Of a stretch of DNA of 36,952 nt, positions 1-7,983 are shown one piece after another. Location of the stretch: NCBI GenBank assembly GCA_027624735.1, contig JAQBTY010000004.1:1-36952 (forward strand), written 5' to 3'. A program made the position numbers and the translations under genes. A model generated the notes under the pieces. The model did not search any database. It saw nothing but the letters and a program-made list of their open reading frames with translations, and was not told the origin of the DNA. The stretch's first letter is position 1, and every line of letters begins with the position of its first letter. Origin of the DNA: Pseudomonadota bacterium (GTDB lineage Bacteria > Pseudomonadota > Alphaproteobacteria > MPNO01 > UBA2964).

Positions 1-72
1 GGATGCCAAGTTAGCGAAAAACACCACCCGCAGATCCTTCCGGAACACCCAGGGTGAGCAATTACGAAAGAT

Positions 73-498
73 ATGAACATGGCGCCCAATCCCGTCAAAG
101 ACGACCTGTTTACGTGGACAACGCAAATTGTCGCGTCTCATTTGCGGCATAATTCCGTTGCTTTATCGGATTTGCCTGCAGCCATTAAGGATATTTATCG
201 GTCACTTGAAGCCGTTTCGGGCAGCCAGACGACGCAACCGGAGGGCCGTCCCGCCGTCTCCATCCGGCGCTCTGTGATGCCCGATTATATTGTGTGCCTC
301 GAGGACGGAAAAAAACTCAAAATGCTCAAACGTCATTTGCGCACCGCGTACAACATGACTCCGGAAGAATATCGCCAAAAATGGGGTCTGCCGGCGGACT
401 ATCCAATGGTTTCGCCGAATTATGCGCTCCAACGCAGTGCCCTCGCGAAGAAAATTGGTCTCGGCAACAGCCGGGGTCCGCGTAACAGCGGCGCATAA
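73..498 (+). CDS. MucR/Ros-family transcriptional regulator
   Basis: DNA-binding regulator of the alphaproteobacterial MucR/Ros family, which controls surface polysaccharide, motility and cell-cycle genes by binding AT-rich DNA. The 141-residue length fits the family. The signature VCLEDGKKLKMLKRHL lies at about residues 74-89, followed by MTPEEYRQKWGLPADYP and a basic tail (ALAKKIGLG). Compared with the Cys-x2-Cys...His finger of Ros, the first Cys position is Tyr72 and the second His position is Ala92/Tyr93, so only Cys75 and His88 of the usual ligands are seen. The chosen ATG follows a weak AAAG; a second in-frame ATG lies two codons on. It stands alone upstream of a Fur-family gene. Confidence 0.93.
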   Translation: MNMAPNPVKDDLFTWTTQIVASHLRHNSVALSDLPAAIKDIYRSLEAVSGSQTTQPEGRPAVSIRRSVMPDYIVCLEDGKKLKMLKRHLRTAYNMTPEEYRQKWGLPADYPMVSPNYALQRSALAKKIGLGNSRGPRNSGA

Positions 499-528
499 AA
501 ATTATTCAGCGTGGCATTTTCTCCAGGA

Positions 529-577
529 TATGTTTCGACCAAATTCTATCAAATTGACTGAAATTGGTCGGAACATA
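529..577. promoter_or_regulatory. Imperfect inverted repeat upstream of the Fur-family gene
   Basis: The arms TGTTTCGACCAAATT (531-545) and AAATTGGTCGGAACA (561-575) are complementary at 13 of 15 positions. The match continues two bases outward, and the spacer is 15 nt. The dyad ends 28 bp before the ATG at 605, so it would sit in the promoter. No T-tract follows, which argues against a terminator. The binding protein is unknown; autoregulation by the downstream Fur-like protein, or control by another repressor, are inferences. Confidence 0.55.
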
Positions 578-604
578 CTCTATTTTTCGTTATAGTGTTG
601 TCCC

Positions 605-1096
605 ATGGTAAAAGTGACCCTGGATAAGGAGGCGGCGCGCGCGGTTTCGCGTATCGAAAATGCATGTCTCGATAAAGGGATGAAAATGACGGATCAACGC
701 CGCATTATTGCGCGTGTTTTGTCTGAATCCACGGATCATCCCGATGTCGAAGAGGTTTATGGCCGCGCGTCGAATATTGATCCGCATATCAGCATCGCGA
801 CGGTTTACCGGACGTTGCGGTTATTTGATATCGCCAATATTATCGATCGCCACGATTTCGGCGATGGGCGTTCGCGATATGAGGTTGCGGACGAAGTCGG
901 CCATCACCATCATTTGATAGACATGAAAAACGGCCATGTTCTTGAGTTCGAGAATGCAGAGCTTGAAAACATTAAGAAACGCATTGCCCATGAACTCGGG
1001 TATGAACTTGTCGGCGATCGCCTTGAGCTTTACGGGGTGCCGATCGGCGCAAGTGGAGACGACAGCGACCCGGAAAAGAAAAGTCGGACTCCGTAA
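605..1096 (+). CDS. Fur-family metal-responsive transcriptional repressor (Fur/Mur-like)
   Basis: Cytoplasmic metal-dependent repressor of the Fur superfamily, 163 aa against about 140-150 for typical members. The winged-helix half has the family pattern MTDQRRIIARVL ... SIATVYRTLRLF (about residues 28-90), with ATVYRTL as the recognition-helix signature. The dimerisation half has the His cluster GHHHHLIDMKNG, the regulatory metal site. The CxxC structural-zinc cysteines of enterobacterial Fur are absent, as in alphaproteobacterial Fur/Mur proteins, so iron versus manganese sensing cannot be decided. The C-terminus is a charged extension. It is distinct from the second Fur-superfamily gene in this window (irr, near 23.4 kb). 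Confidence 0.92.
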   Translation: MVKVTLDKEAARAVSRIENACLDKGMKMTDQRRIIARVLSESTDHPDVEEVYGRASNIDPHISIATVYRTLRLFDIANIIDRHDFGDGRSRYEVADEVGHHHHLIDMKNGHVLEFENAELENIKKRIAHELGYELVGDRLELYGVPIGASGDDSDPEKKSRTP

Positions 1097-1344
1097 TATT
1101 ATTGTCCCGCGCCGGAGGCAATTTGTCCACGCGCCCTTCCAGAGCGTTACGTGAAAATGGGCTGGCTCCCGAAAGATCAAATTGACGTCCAAAGAGCGCT
1201 CGCGGAACTGCTGCCCTTGATAAAGGGTTATTTGCGGTTAGGCGGGTGTCGGCGATGGCGCGGTTAGTGATGATCAGTTCAATACAACGGATGTTTGTGT
1301 CATGGTAAAAACGGATTCGGCATCAAAGAAATATTTCAAACATT
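1097..1344. other. Intergenic region with no recognised gene
   Basis: About 250 bp between the Fur-like gene and the acyltransferase. Track ORFs crossing it have no recognisable family features. The AT-richer last 80 bp are where a promoter for the acyltransferase gene would be expected, but I could not identify clear -35/-10 elements. Confidence 0.4.
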
Positions 1345-2202
1345 ATGAAAGATCAGCGCAACGGCCGGCAGCGGGTTGAAACGCTTTCGTCGTCCTGGCG
1401 GGCGGTTGGCCGTATTCTATTGGCCGCGCCTTACACTGTGATGTTGTTGCCCCTGCAAACGGCTGTTCTGGCGCTGGATATCCAATTTGCCCGCTGGTTG
1501 CCTAAATTTTTCCATCGCCAATGGTGCCGGATTTTCGGCATTCATATCCGCGCGCATGGGAAAATTTCACCCGATCGGCCGACATTGTTCGTTGCCAACC
1601 ATGTCTCCTATTTGGACATCATTGTCCTCAGCTCGATTTTAGACGCGTCATTTATCGCCAAGTCTGAAGTTGCTGGTTGGCCGATACTGGGTCTTTTGGC
1701 CCGGTTCCAACGCACGCTTTTCGTAGAAAGGCGGCGCCCGCGGGCGGCTGTCCAACGAGATGATATCTCCGAAAGGCTTCGCGCCGGCGACAGTCTCATT
1801 CTGTTTCCCGAGGGGGCCAGTAACGATGGCCAACGGGTTCAGCCTTTCAAAAGCGCGCTGTTTTCTGTCGCGGAGAGGCATGAGGGCGATAAGCCCCTTA
1901 CCATACAGCCGATATCACTGGCCTATACGCGTCTTGACGGGATTCCTCTAAACCGGGCGTTCAGACCCCAATATGCCTGGTTTGGAGACATGACGCTGAT
2001 GCCGCATCTGTTCGAAATGCTGGGGATCGGAACGGTAACGGTTGAAGTGATATTGCATGACCTGGTACTGAGCGATGGGTTCGAAACGCGGAAGTCGCTG
2101 GCGCAATTCTGTCATGGCGTCGTAGTACGCGGGGTCGATACCGCCCTTAGCGGCCGCCGGCCGTCCGCCGTGCTGTCTGGCACCGTATCCGCGAATTCTT
2201 GA
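1345..2202 (+). CDS. 1-acyl-sn-glycerol-3-phosphate acyltransferase (PlsC-like)
   Basis: Membrane-associated acyltransferase of the PlsC/LPLAT family, which transfers an acyl chain to lysophosphatidic acid to form phosphatidic acid. The catalytic HX4D motif is present as NHVSYLD (around residue 87), and the substrate-binding block is FPEGASND (around residue 153). A hydrophobic segment near residues 25-50 is the likely membrane anchor. The 285-aa length fits the family. The ribosome-binding site is weak; the ATG at 1302 is out of frame. The acyl and lysophospholipid preference cannot be read from sequence, and paralogues such as ornithine-lipid acyltransferases (OlsA) share these motifs. Confidence 0.88.
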   Translation: MKDQRNGRQRVETLSSSWRAVGRILLAAPYTVMLLPLQTAVLALDIQFARWLPKFFHRQWCRIFGIHIRAHGKISPDRPTLFVANHVSYLDIIVLSSILDASFIAKSEVAGWPILGLLARFQRTLFVERRRPRAAVQRDDISERLRAGDSLILFPEGASNDGQRVQPFKSALFSVAERHEGDKPLTIQPISLAYTRLDGIPLNRAFRPQYAWFGDMTLMPHLFEMLGIGTVTVEVILHDLVLSDGFETRKSLAQFCHGVVVRGVDTALSGRRPSAVLSGTVSANS

Positions 2203-2322
2203 CTATTGGCGGGGCGGTGATAGTGTCGAATTGGGTTCCGCAAGACGCGGCTGCGGTGCCTGCGATACGTGTCCCAATAGTTTGTTCAGGTATCTTGCCG
2301 CAGGAGGTTTTGGATTCCGCCC

Positions 2323-3752
2323 TTGGCGAAAAAAGTTTTTATCAAAAGCTACGGTTGCCAAATGAACGTCTATGATTCCGCCCGAATGGCGGATGTTCTG
2401 GCGCCCGTGGGATATGAGACGACCGAAGATCCCGACGCGGCCGACCTTGTTATCCTCAATACCATATTCGCGAAAAAGCAGCTGAGAAAGTTTATTCGGA
2501 GTTGGGGCGGATTCGCGCTAAAACCGAGGAATTGATCGCTCTAAATCGTCCGGCCCCCATGGTCGCGGTCGCCGGCTGCGTCGCGCAGGCCGAGGGCGAG
2601 GAAATATTGCGCCGGGCGCCGAATGTTGATTTCGTCGTCGGGCCGCAATCCTACCATAACTTGCCTGATTTGGTGGCGCGCGCCGCGGTCCGTTCCGATT
2701 CCTCAAGCCGCAGGCGTTCGCCTGGCTTCGTTGAAACGGATTTTCCGGCCGAGTCGAAATTCGATCATTTGCCGGCCCCGGCTGCCCAGGGGCCAAGCGC
2801 CTTTCTGACTGTACAGGAGGGGTGTGACAAATTCTGCGCCTTCTGTGTCGTTCCCTATACCCGTGGCGCGGAATATTCGCGCTCCGTTGATGAAGTGTTG
2901 CAAGAAGCGCGTCTTTTGGTCGAAGGGGGCGCTTGGGAAATCACACTTCTGGGACAAAACGTTAATGCCTATCATGGGATCCGGAATGGGCCGGAAAGCG
3001 GCGAGGCGGAAGGCGGTCTCGCGGGCTTGATACGGTTGCTGGCCGCCATCGATGGGTTGAAGCGGATCCGCTATATGACCTCTCATCCCAGGGATATGAG
3101 CGCCGCGTTAATTCGCGCCCATGCAGAACTGCCTGCTTTGATGCCGTTTCTTCATTTACCGGTTCAATCCGGGTCAGATCGGATCTTGTCCCGCATGAAC
3201 CGTCGGCACAATGCGGCTGAGTATCTGGCCGTAATCAGGGATCTGCGCAGCGCTAACCCAGGCATCGCCCTGTCTTCCGATTTTATCGTCGGACACCCCG
3301 GCGAAACCGAGGAAGCCTTCGAACAAACTCTTGCCCTGATTCGGGAAGTTGGATATGCGCAGGCCTATTCCTTCAAATATAGCCCTCGCCCTGGTACGCC
3401 AGCGGCCGATGCGGACGATCAGGTGCCAGAATCGGAGAAATCGGAGCGGCTGGAGCGATTGCAGAGCCTGCTGAATGAACAGCAATTGGCATTTAACCAG
3501 CGATCGGTAGGGACGGTTCTGCCGGTGCTGTTTGACCGGAAGGGCAAGCATCCGCATCAGATCGCCGGGCGCAGTCCCCATATGCAGGCTGTGCACCTTG
3601 ATTGTGCCGATGCGGCCGAAGCGGCTTCATTGTTTGGTACCATTTCTGATGTAAAAGTCATTTCAGCTCATGCGAATTCATTAAAAGCCCGTCTGGTTGC
3701 TGCTGAACCAATGTTGAGCGCACCGACCTTCAGGGAGCCCGCAAACGCTTGA
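2323..3752 (+). pseudogene. miaB: MiaB, tRNA-2-methylthio-N6-dimethylallyladenosine synthase, frameshifted
   Basis: Radical-SAM methylthiotransferase that converts i6A37 to ms2i6A37 in tRNAs reading UNN codons. The N-terminal MTTase domain begins in one frame ([15 protein letters not shown], residues 8-22) up to VILNT at residue 47. It then leaves frame; that frame stops at 2535. The rest runs in the next frame with [18 protein letters not shown] from 2463, followed by AVAGCVAQ, the radical-SAM EGCDKFCAFC and a C-terminal TRAM region, with no further stop. The family reads NTCHIREKA here, so four nucleotides including the cluster Cys codon are missing. The start is TTG at 2323 with AGGAGG at 2302-2307; the spacing is long, and an in-frame ATT at 2314 would fit better. 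Genuine mutation versus sequencing or assembly error is undecided. Confidence 0.9.
2461..2465 (+). other. Site of the miaB frameshift
   Basis: Codon ACC (Thr47) at 2461 is the last in the first frame. CAT at 2463 is the conserved His of the motif Asn-Thr-Cys-His in the second frame. The two frames meet within ACCAT, where an intact gene would have ACC-TGY-CAT. The net loss is therefore four bases, taking the Cys codon and one base more. Confidence 0.85.
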
Positions 3753-4774
3753 AGTCTGGTCTCGTCGTCGGTCCTAAAAATCCATCACGCGCGCCGCTCG
3801 TGATAAACTTTGCGGATAATCGTCTGCTGCCTCTTCTATTTGGCGAATATGATCGCAACCTTGCCCGTATCGAGCAAAGTTTCGGGGTGCGTCTGTCCTC
3901 ACGCGGCAATAAGGTTTCGGTTTCCGGGTCCACGGAAGCGGCTGCCTTTGCCGAAGCCGCCCTTAACGCGCTATATCGCCGGTTGGAACGCGGTCTTCCG
4001 GTTGATGCTGCGGAAGTAGACGCCGCCGTTCGCCTGGCGAGCGCGGAGGCCACGAAAGTAATGACCGAGGGGCCCGGCGATACGCTCGAAATTCGGACGC
4101 CAAAGCGCCACGTTACACCTCGTTCGGTGGGCCAGGCAGAATACATGCGGGCGCTCGCGGAAGGTCAGCTGGTGTTCGGCCTCGGGCCCGCCGGAACGGG
4201 CAAAACCTACCTTGCCGTTGCGATGGCGGCGCATATGCTGATTTCGGGGCGGGTCGACCGGATTATTTTATCGCGTCCTGCTGTCGAGGCCGGAGAACGC
4301 TTGGGATTTTTGCCCGGCGACTTGCGTGAGAAAATAGACCCTTACCTGGCCCCGCTTTACGATGCGCTGCACGATATGCTGCCCGCCGATCAGGTTATCA
4401 ACCGCCTCAATTCCGGGGAAATCGAGGTGGCCCCGTTAGCCTTCATGCGCGGCCGGACCTTGTCTCACGCCTATGTCATTCTTGATGAAGCGCAGAACGC
4501 AACGCGGGTTCAGATGAAGATGTTTCTGACGCGACTGGGCGAAGGGTCGCATATGGCCATTACCGGTGATCCAAGCCAGGTGGATTTGCCTTCAGGTACG
4601 ATCCCGGGATTATCACATGCTGTGCAGACATTGGAACATATCGATGACGTGCGTGTCGTGCGGTTTACCGATGTGGATGTCGTGCGCCACTCGCTTGTCA
4701 GAAAAATTGTTGAGGCTTACGACAAAGACGATCAACGACAGAAGTTACGAACGAAAGACCATATCCAGGGATGA
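3749..4774 (+). CDS. phoH: PhoH-like ATPase (YbeZ)
   Basis: Cytoplasmic P-loop ATPase of the PhoH family, associated with RNA metabolism and ribosome assembly together with its neighbour YbeY. An N-terminal KH-like region (about residues 17-75) is followed by the ATPase domain. Walker A is GPAGTGKT (Lys152) and Walker B is VILDEAQNAT. The family signature SRPAVEAGERLGFLPGDL lies between them. The length is 341 aa. The TTG start overlaps the miaB stop (TTGA), which implies translational coupling; no in-frame ATG gives a better N-terminus. The 3' end overlaps ybeY by four bases (ATGA). Confidence 0.95.
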   Translation: MKSGLVVGPKNPSRAPLVINFADNRLLPLLFGEYDRNLARIEQSFGVRLSSRGNKVSVSGSTEAAAFAEAALNALYRRLERGLPVDAAEVDAAVRLASAEATKVMTEGPGDTLEIRTPKRHVTPRSVGQAEYMRALAEGQLVFGLGPAGTGKTYLAVAMAAHMLISGRVDRIILSRPAVEAGERLGFLPGDLREKIDPYLAPLYDALHDMLPADQVINRLNSGEIEVAPLAFMRGRTLSHAYVILDEAQNATRVQMKMFLTRLGEGSHMAITGDPSQVDLPSGTIPGLSHAVQTLEHIDDVRVVRFTDVDVVRHSLVRKIVEAYDKDDQRQKLRTKDHIQG

Positions 4775-5301
4775 ATTCGGCCGCCGCATTACTTGCTATT
4801 CAGGTGAAACCAGATATTTCCATCGATGTAAGGGGCGCTTTCTGGCACGGCGTAAATTTCGACGTGAAACGGCTATGCCGTGCGGCCGCCGCCGAGGCAA
4901 TGGCCTCGGTGCCCGAGACGCCGGGTGAGGTGGAAATCAGCGTGGTTCTGGCCGATGACGCCTTTGTAAGAGAGCTGAACAAGACCTGGCGCAATATCGA
5001 TGCGCCAACGAATGTTCTTGCGTTTCCCTGCGCAGACAGTGAAGAGAGTGCAGGCGTCGGCGCCGAACGGCTTCTTGGTGACGTGATCGTTGCCTTTCAA
5101 ACCACTGAACGTGAAGCAAGGGAGCTTAATCTGCCATTTGAGCACCATTTCACCCATCTGATGGTACACGGTGTTTTGCATTTGCTAGGCTACGACCACA
5201 TGGACGACGACGAAGCCGCCATCATGGAAAAGTTGGAAGTTGAGGCTCTAGCCAGGCTGGGCATAGGAAATCCCTATGGGGAAGACGCCCCCGATGGCTA
5301 A
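4771..5301 (+). CDS. ybeY: Endoribonuclease YbeY (16S rRNA maturation)
   Basis: Single-strand-specific metallo-endoribonuclease needed for 16S rRNA 3'-end maturation and ribosome quality control. The zinc site is the UPF0054 signature HGVLHLLGYDH, with His133, His137 and His143. The preceding fold motif NVLAFP (residues 81-86) and GDVIVAF are also present. The length of 176 aa is normal. It starts within the phoH stop codon (ATGA), and the pair is a conserved functional couple. Confidence 0.96.
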   Translation: MNSAAALLAIQVKPDISIDVRGAFWHGVNFDVKRLCRAAAAEAMASVPETPGEVEISVVLADDAFVRELNKTWRNIDAPTNVLAFPCADSEESAGVGAERLLGDVIVAFQTTEREARELNLPFEHHFTHLMVHGVLHLLGYDHMDDDEAAIMEKLEVEALARLGIGNPYGEDAPDG

Positions 5302-5313
5302 ATACTTCGTGCC

Positions 5314-6231
5314 ATGAAAGACGCAACAGATAACCATGCCGCCCCTCAGTCCAGGGGCCATGCGGAGGGGGTGCCGATTTCCCGACCTTCGGGTGGATGG
5401 TGGCGTCGGCTGTTTCCCCACCCTAATGGCGCCGATCTTCGGGATGCTATCGGGGGTCTGATTGACAAGCAGGAGGAAGCCGGCGAAATGCCGGCGACCC
5501 GTGACGAACTGGTACTGTTAAGAAATATTCTCAATCTGCACGGCTTGACCGTACACGACGTGATGGTGCAACGCGCCGATATTGTATCTGTCGATATCGA
5601 TGTTTCGCTCCCTGATCTCGTGCGCCTGATGAGCGAACAGGCGCACTCCCGCATTCCCGTTTATCGGGGAACGCTGGACGATATCGAGGGCATGGTTCAC
5701 ATCAAGGACGTCCTGGCGTGCTCGAATCTGGAACATCCTCTTCAGCCGAAAGATATCATCCGTCGGGTTCTTTTCGTTGCGCCGTCAATGCCGATCCTGG
5801 AACTACTGCTTCAAATGCGCGTTACGCGGGTGCATATGGCATTGGTGGTGGATGAATTCGGCGGGATTGACGGGCTCGTAACCATTGAAGATCTCGTGGA
5901 AGAAATCGTCGGTGAAATCGAGGATGAGCATGACGAAGACGGCACGCCACTGATCGCCGAACGATCAGACGGCTCGTTCGACGCCGATTCCCGCGTCCCA
6001 TTGGAAGAATTTGAGGAACGCGTTGGTCAAGTACTGACTGATGAGGAGCGTACCGAAGATATCGATACACTGGGCGGGCTGATCTTTTTCCTAGCTGGAC
6101 GGGTGCCGGTGCGGGGAGAAGTAATTCGCCATGAATCCGGTGTTGAGTTTGAAATACTCGATGCGGATCCCCGCCGCATTCGCCGCATGCGGGTGAGCCG
6201 CAAGCCGCATTCGGGCGATGCAGCGGGATGA
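5314..6231 (+). CDS. CorC/HlyC-family CBS-domain protein
   Basis: CBS-domain protein of the CorC/TlyC family (305 aa), linked to magnesium/cobalt efflux or membrane ion homeostasis. A short N-terminal region is followed by two CBS domains. The first is at about residues 75-135 (TVHDVMVQRADIVSVD ... SRIPVYRG) and the second at about 140-200 (VHMALVVDEFGGIDGLVTIEDLVEEIVGEIEDEHD). The C-terminal CorC_HlyC domain ends DADPRRIRRMRV. No DUF21 transmembrane domain is present, so this is the short soluble form seen next to lnt in many proteobacteria. It lies 12 bp after ybeY and overlaps lnt by four bases (ATGA). Confidence 0.93.
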   Translation: MKDATDNHAAPQSRGHAEGVPISRPSGGWWRRLFPHPNGADLRDAIGGLIDKQEEAGEMPATRDELVLLRNILNLHGLTVHDVMVQRADIVSVDIDVSLPDLVRLMSEQAHSRIPVYRGTLDDIEGMVHIKDVLACSNLEHPLQPKDIIRRVLFVAPSMPILELLLQMRVTRVHMALVVDEFGGIDGLVTIEDLVEEIVGEIEDEHDEDGTPLIAERSDGSFDADSRVPLEEFEERVGQVLTDEERTEDIDTLGGLIFFLAGRVPVRGEVIRHESGVEFEILDADPRRIRRMRVSRKPHSGDAAG

Positions 6232-7811
6232 TCGCATCTGGTGCTGACGCTCTGGCCAGTTGGTCTAAGCTTGCAAAAAAGGTTGGTTCACTAGCAGGGT
6301 GGCGGCGCGCCGGCGCGGCGTTCCTGGCGGGTGGTCTAGCCGCGGCGGCCTTGCCTCCCGTGTACATTTTGCCGGCACTGCTGATCAGTTTCCCAATTTT
6401 TTTGTGGCTGATCCAGGCGAGCGCGTCCTGGAAGCAGGCGTTTGGTGATGGCTGGTGGTTCGGCTTCGGTCATTTTATTGCGGGTCTTTACTGGATTGGG
6501 TTTTCCCTGCTGGTCGATGCGGCTCGGTTCGCTTGGCTCTATCCCTTCGCCGTGCTGTGCATCCCGGCGGTTCTCGCCCTATACACCGGTCTCGTTGCCG
6601 TGCTGGTGCGGCTCGCCTCCGCCGGAGTCGCGCGTGTCGTCGCCTTGGCCGCCGTCTGGACATTGATTGAAGGTGCGCGCGGCCTGCTTTTCACCGGGTT
6701 CCCGTGGAATTCAATTGGCCTCGTCTGGACCGTGTCGGATGCCACGATGCAGTTCGCCGCAATGGGAGGCATGTATGGGCTTAGCTTTCTGACCGTCCTC
6801 GTCGCGGCGTCGCCTGGTGTCCTGGTGAATGACCGTGGCGGCAGCCGCATGATGCTGCCGGCCTTGTCGCTGATTTTCGTTGGCCTTTTGTGGGCAGGCG
6901 GTGCTGTCAGGCTGGCCTATGCTGAAACCGGGGTCGTTCCGGGAGTCTTCCTGAGAATTGTCCAGCCTAATATTGCGCAAGCGCTGAAATGGCACCCGGA
7001 TTATCGCGATAAGCATTTGGCGACGTTTCTGCGGCTGTCATCCGCGCCCGCGGAGCGCGCCGTTACGCATATAATCTGGCCGGAAACAGCGGTGCCATTT
7101 ATCGTCGCGTCAGATACCGCCCGTCGCCGTGTCATGGCGTCAATCATCAGGAATGACGGTCTTCTCCTGACAGGGGCGGTCCGGACCACGCCCCGCGGCA
7201 CCCAATCATTTCGGATCTGGAATTCTTTTCATGCCATCAACAACAAAGCTGAAATCGTGGCCACTTACGACAAGTTTCACCTGGTGCCTTTTGGAGAGTA
7301 CGTGCCCTTCCGCCGCTGGTTGGGCATCACCAAGCTGACGGCAGGACGAACTGATTTTTCAGCCGGGCCGGGGCCCAAAACACTGAAGCTTTCCGGTCTG
7401 CCGCCCTTTAGCCCGCTTATCTGCTATGAAGTGGTTTTTCCGGATCGTATTACGGAGTCCAATTCATCGGCGCGCTGGCTTCTCAACGTCACAAACGATG
7501 CATGGTTCGGGGCAAGTTCAGGCCCGTATCAGCATTTTGCCATGGCGCGGCTGCGCTCCGTCGAACAGGGATTGCCTCTCGTCCGCGCGGCGAATACCGG
7601 AATTTCCGGAACGACTGATGCTTATGGCCGGATCATCGGGCGCATCGGACTCAATGAACAGGGCGTCGTCGATACCGGTTTGCCATTGGGCCTTGTCGGC
7701 CCAACACTCTTTTCACGCTTCGGCAGCTGGCCCATTTTTCTTTTTGCGGCGCTATCGTTTCTTTTGATAATTCGCCGACGCTGTACACAACAAATAAATA
7801 TTTGTCTGTGA
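6228..7811 (+). CDS. lnt: Apolipoprotein N-acyltransferase
   Basis: Inner-membrane enzyme that adds the third acyl chain to the N-terminal Cys of lipoproteins, the last step of lipoprotein maturation. Several hydrophobic segments (about residues 30-230) precede the periplasmic nitrilase-like domain. Catalytic residues are visible as Glu286 (IIWPETAVPF), Lys349 (YDKFHLVPFGEYVPFR) and Cys399 (PLICYEVVFP), matching the Glu-Lys-Cys triad. A last membrane helix follows (GSWPIFLFAALSFLLII). The 527-aa length is normal. The start overlaps the corC-like stop, making it the last gene of the miaB-phoH-ybeY-corC-lnt group. Confidence 0.96.
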   Translation: MIASGADALASWSKLAKKVGSLAGWRRAGAAFLAGGLAAAALPPVYILPALLISFPIFLWLIQASASWKQAFGDGWWFGFGHFIAGLYWIGFSLLVDAARFAWLYPFAVLCIPAVLALYTGLVAVLVRLASAGVARVVALAAVWTLIEGARGLLFTGFPWNSIGLVWTVSDATMQFAAMGGMYGLSFLTVLVAASPGVLVNDRGGSRMMLPALSLIFVGLLWAGGAVRLAYAETGVVPGVFLRIVQPNIAQALKWHPDYRDKHLATFLRLSSAPAERAVTHIIWPETAVPFIVASDTARRRVMASIIRNDGLLLTGAVRTTPRGTQSFRIWNSFHAINNKAEIVATYDKFHLVPFGEYVPFRRWLGITKLTAGRTDFSAGPGPKTLKLSGLPPFSPLICYEVVFPDRITESNSSARWLLNVTNDAWFGASSGPYQHFAMARLRSVEQGLPLVRAANTGISGTTDAYGRIIGRIGLNEQGVVDTGLPLGLVGPTLFSRFGSWPIFLFAALSFLLIIRRRCTQQINICL

Positions 7812-7905
7812 GGAAAATCACACTTATACTACATATAGGCGTGCATTCGGCTGCATTTTTGAGTCACGCTGGTTGAACAGGGGGGGTCCCCCGACAAATA
7901 TGAGT

Positions 7906-7927
7906 TGATATTTGGATCGGAATATCA
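7906..7927. promoter_or_regulatory. Inverted repeat upstream of the XRE regulator
   Basis: TGATATT (7906-7912) and AATATCA (7921-7927) form a perfect 7-bp dyad with an 8-nt spacer, 57 bp before the chosen ATG. Placement suits an autoregulatory operator for the helix-turn-helix protein encoded immediately downstream, but nothing in the sequence names the ligand. Confidence 0.35.
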
Positions 7928-7983
7928 GCATTTGGCAGCACAAAGAAGATGGCAATAAAATTATCCGAAAAAAAGGAATGATT

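Noticed and set aside
7879-7893. Poly-G/poly-C hairpin as a terminator for lnt
   Set aside because: The G-run followed by CCCCC can fold, but the stem is short, the loop minimal and no T-tract follows.
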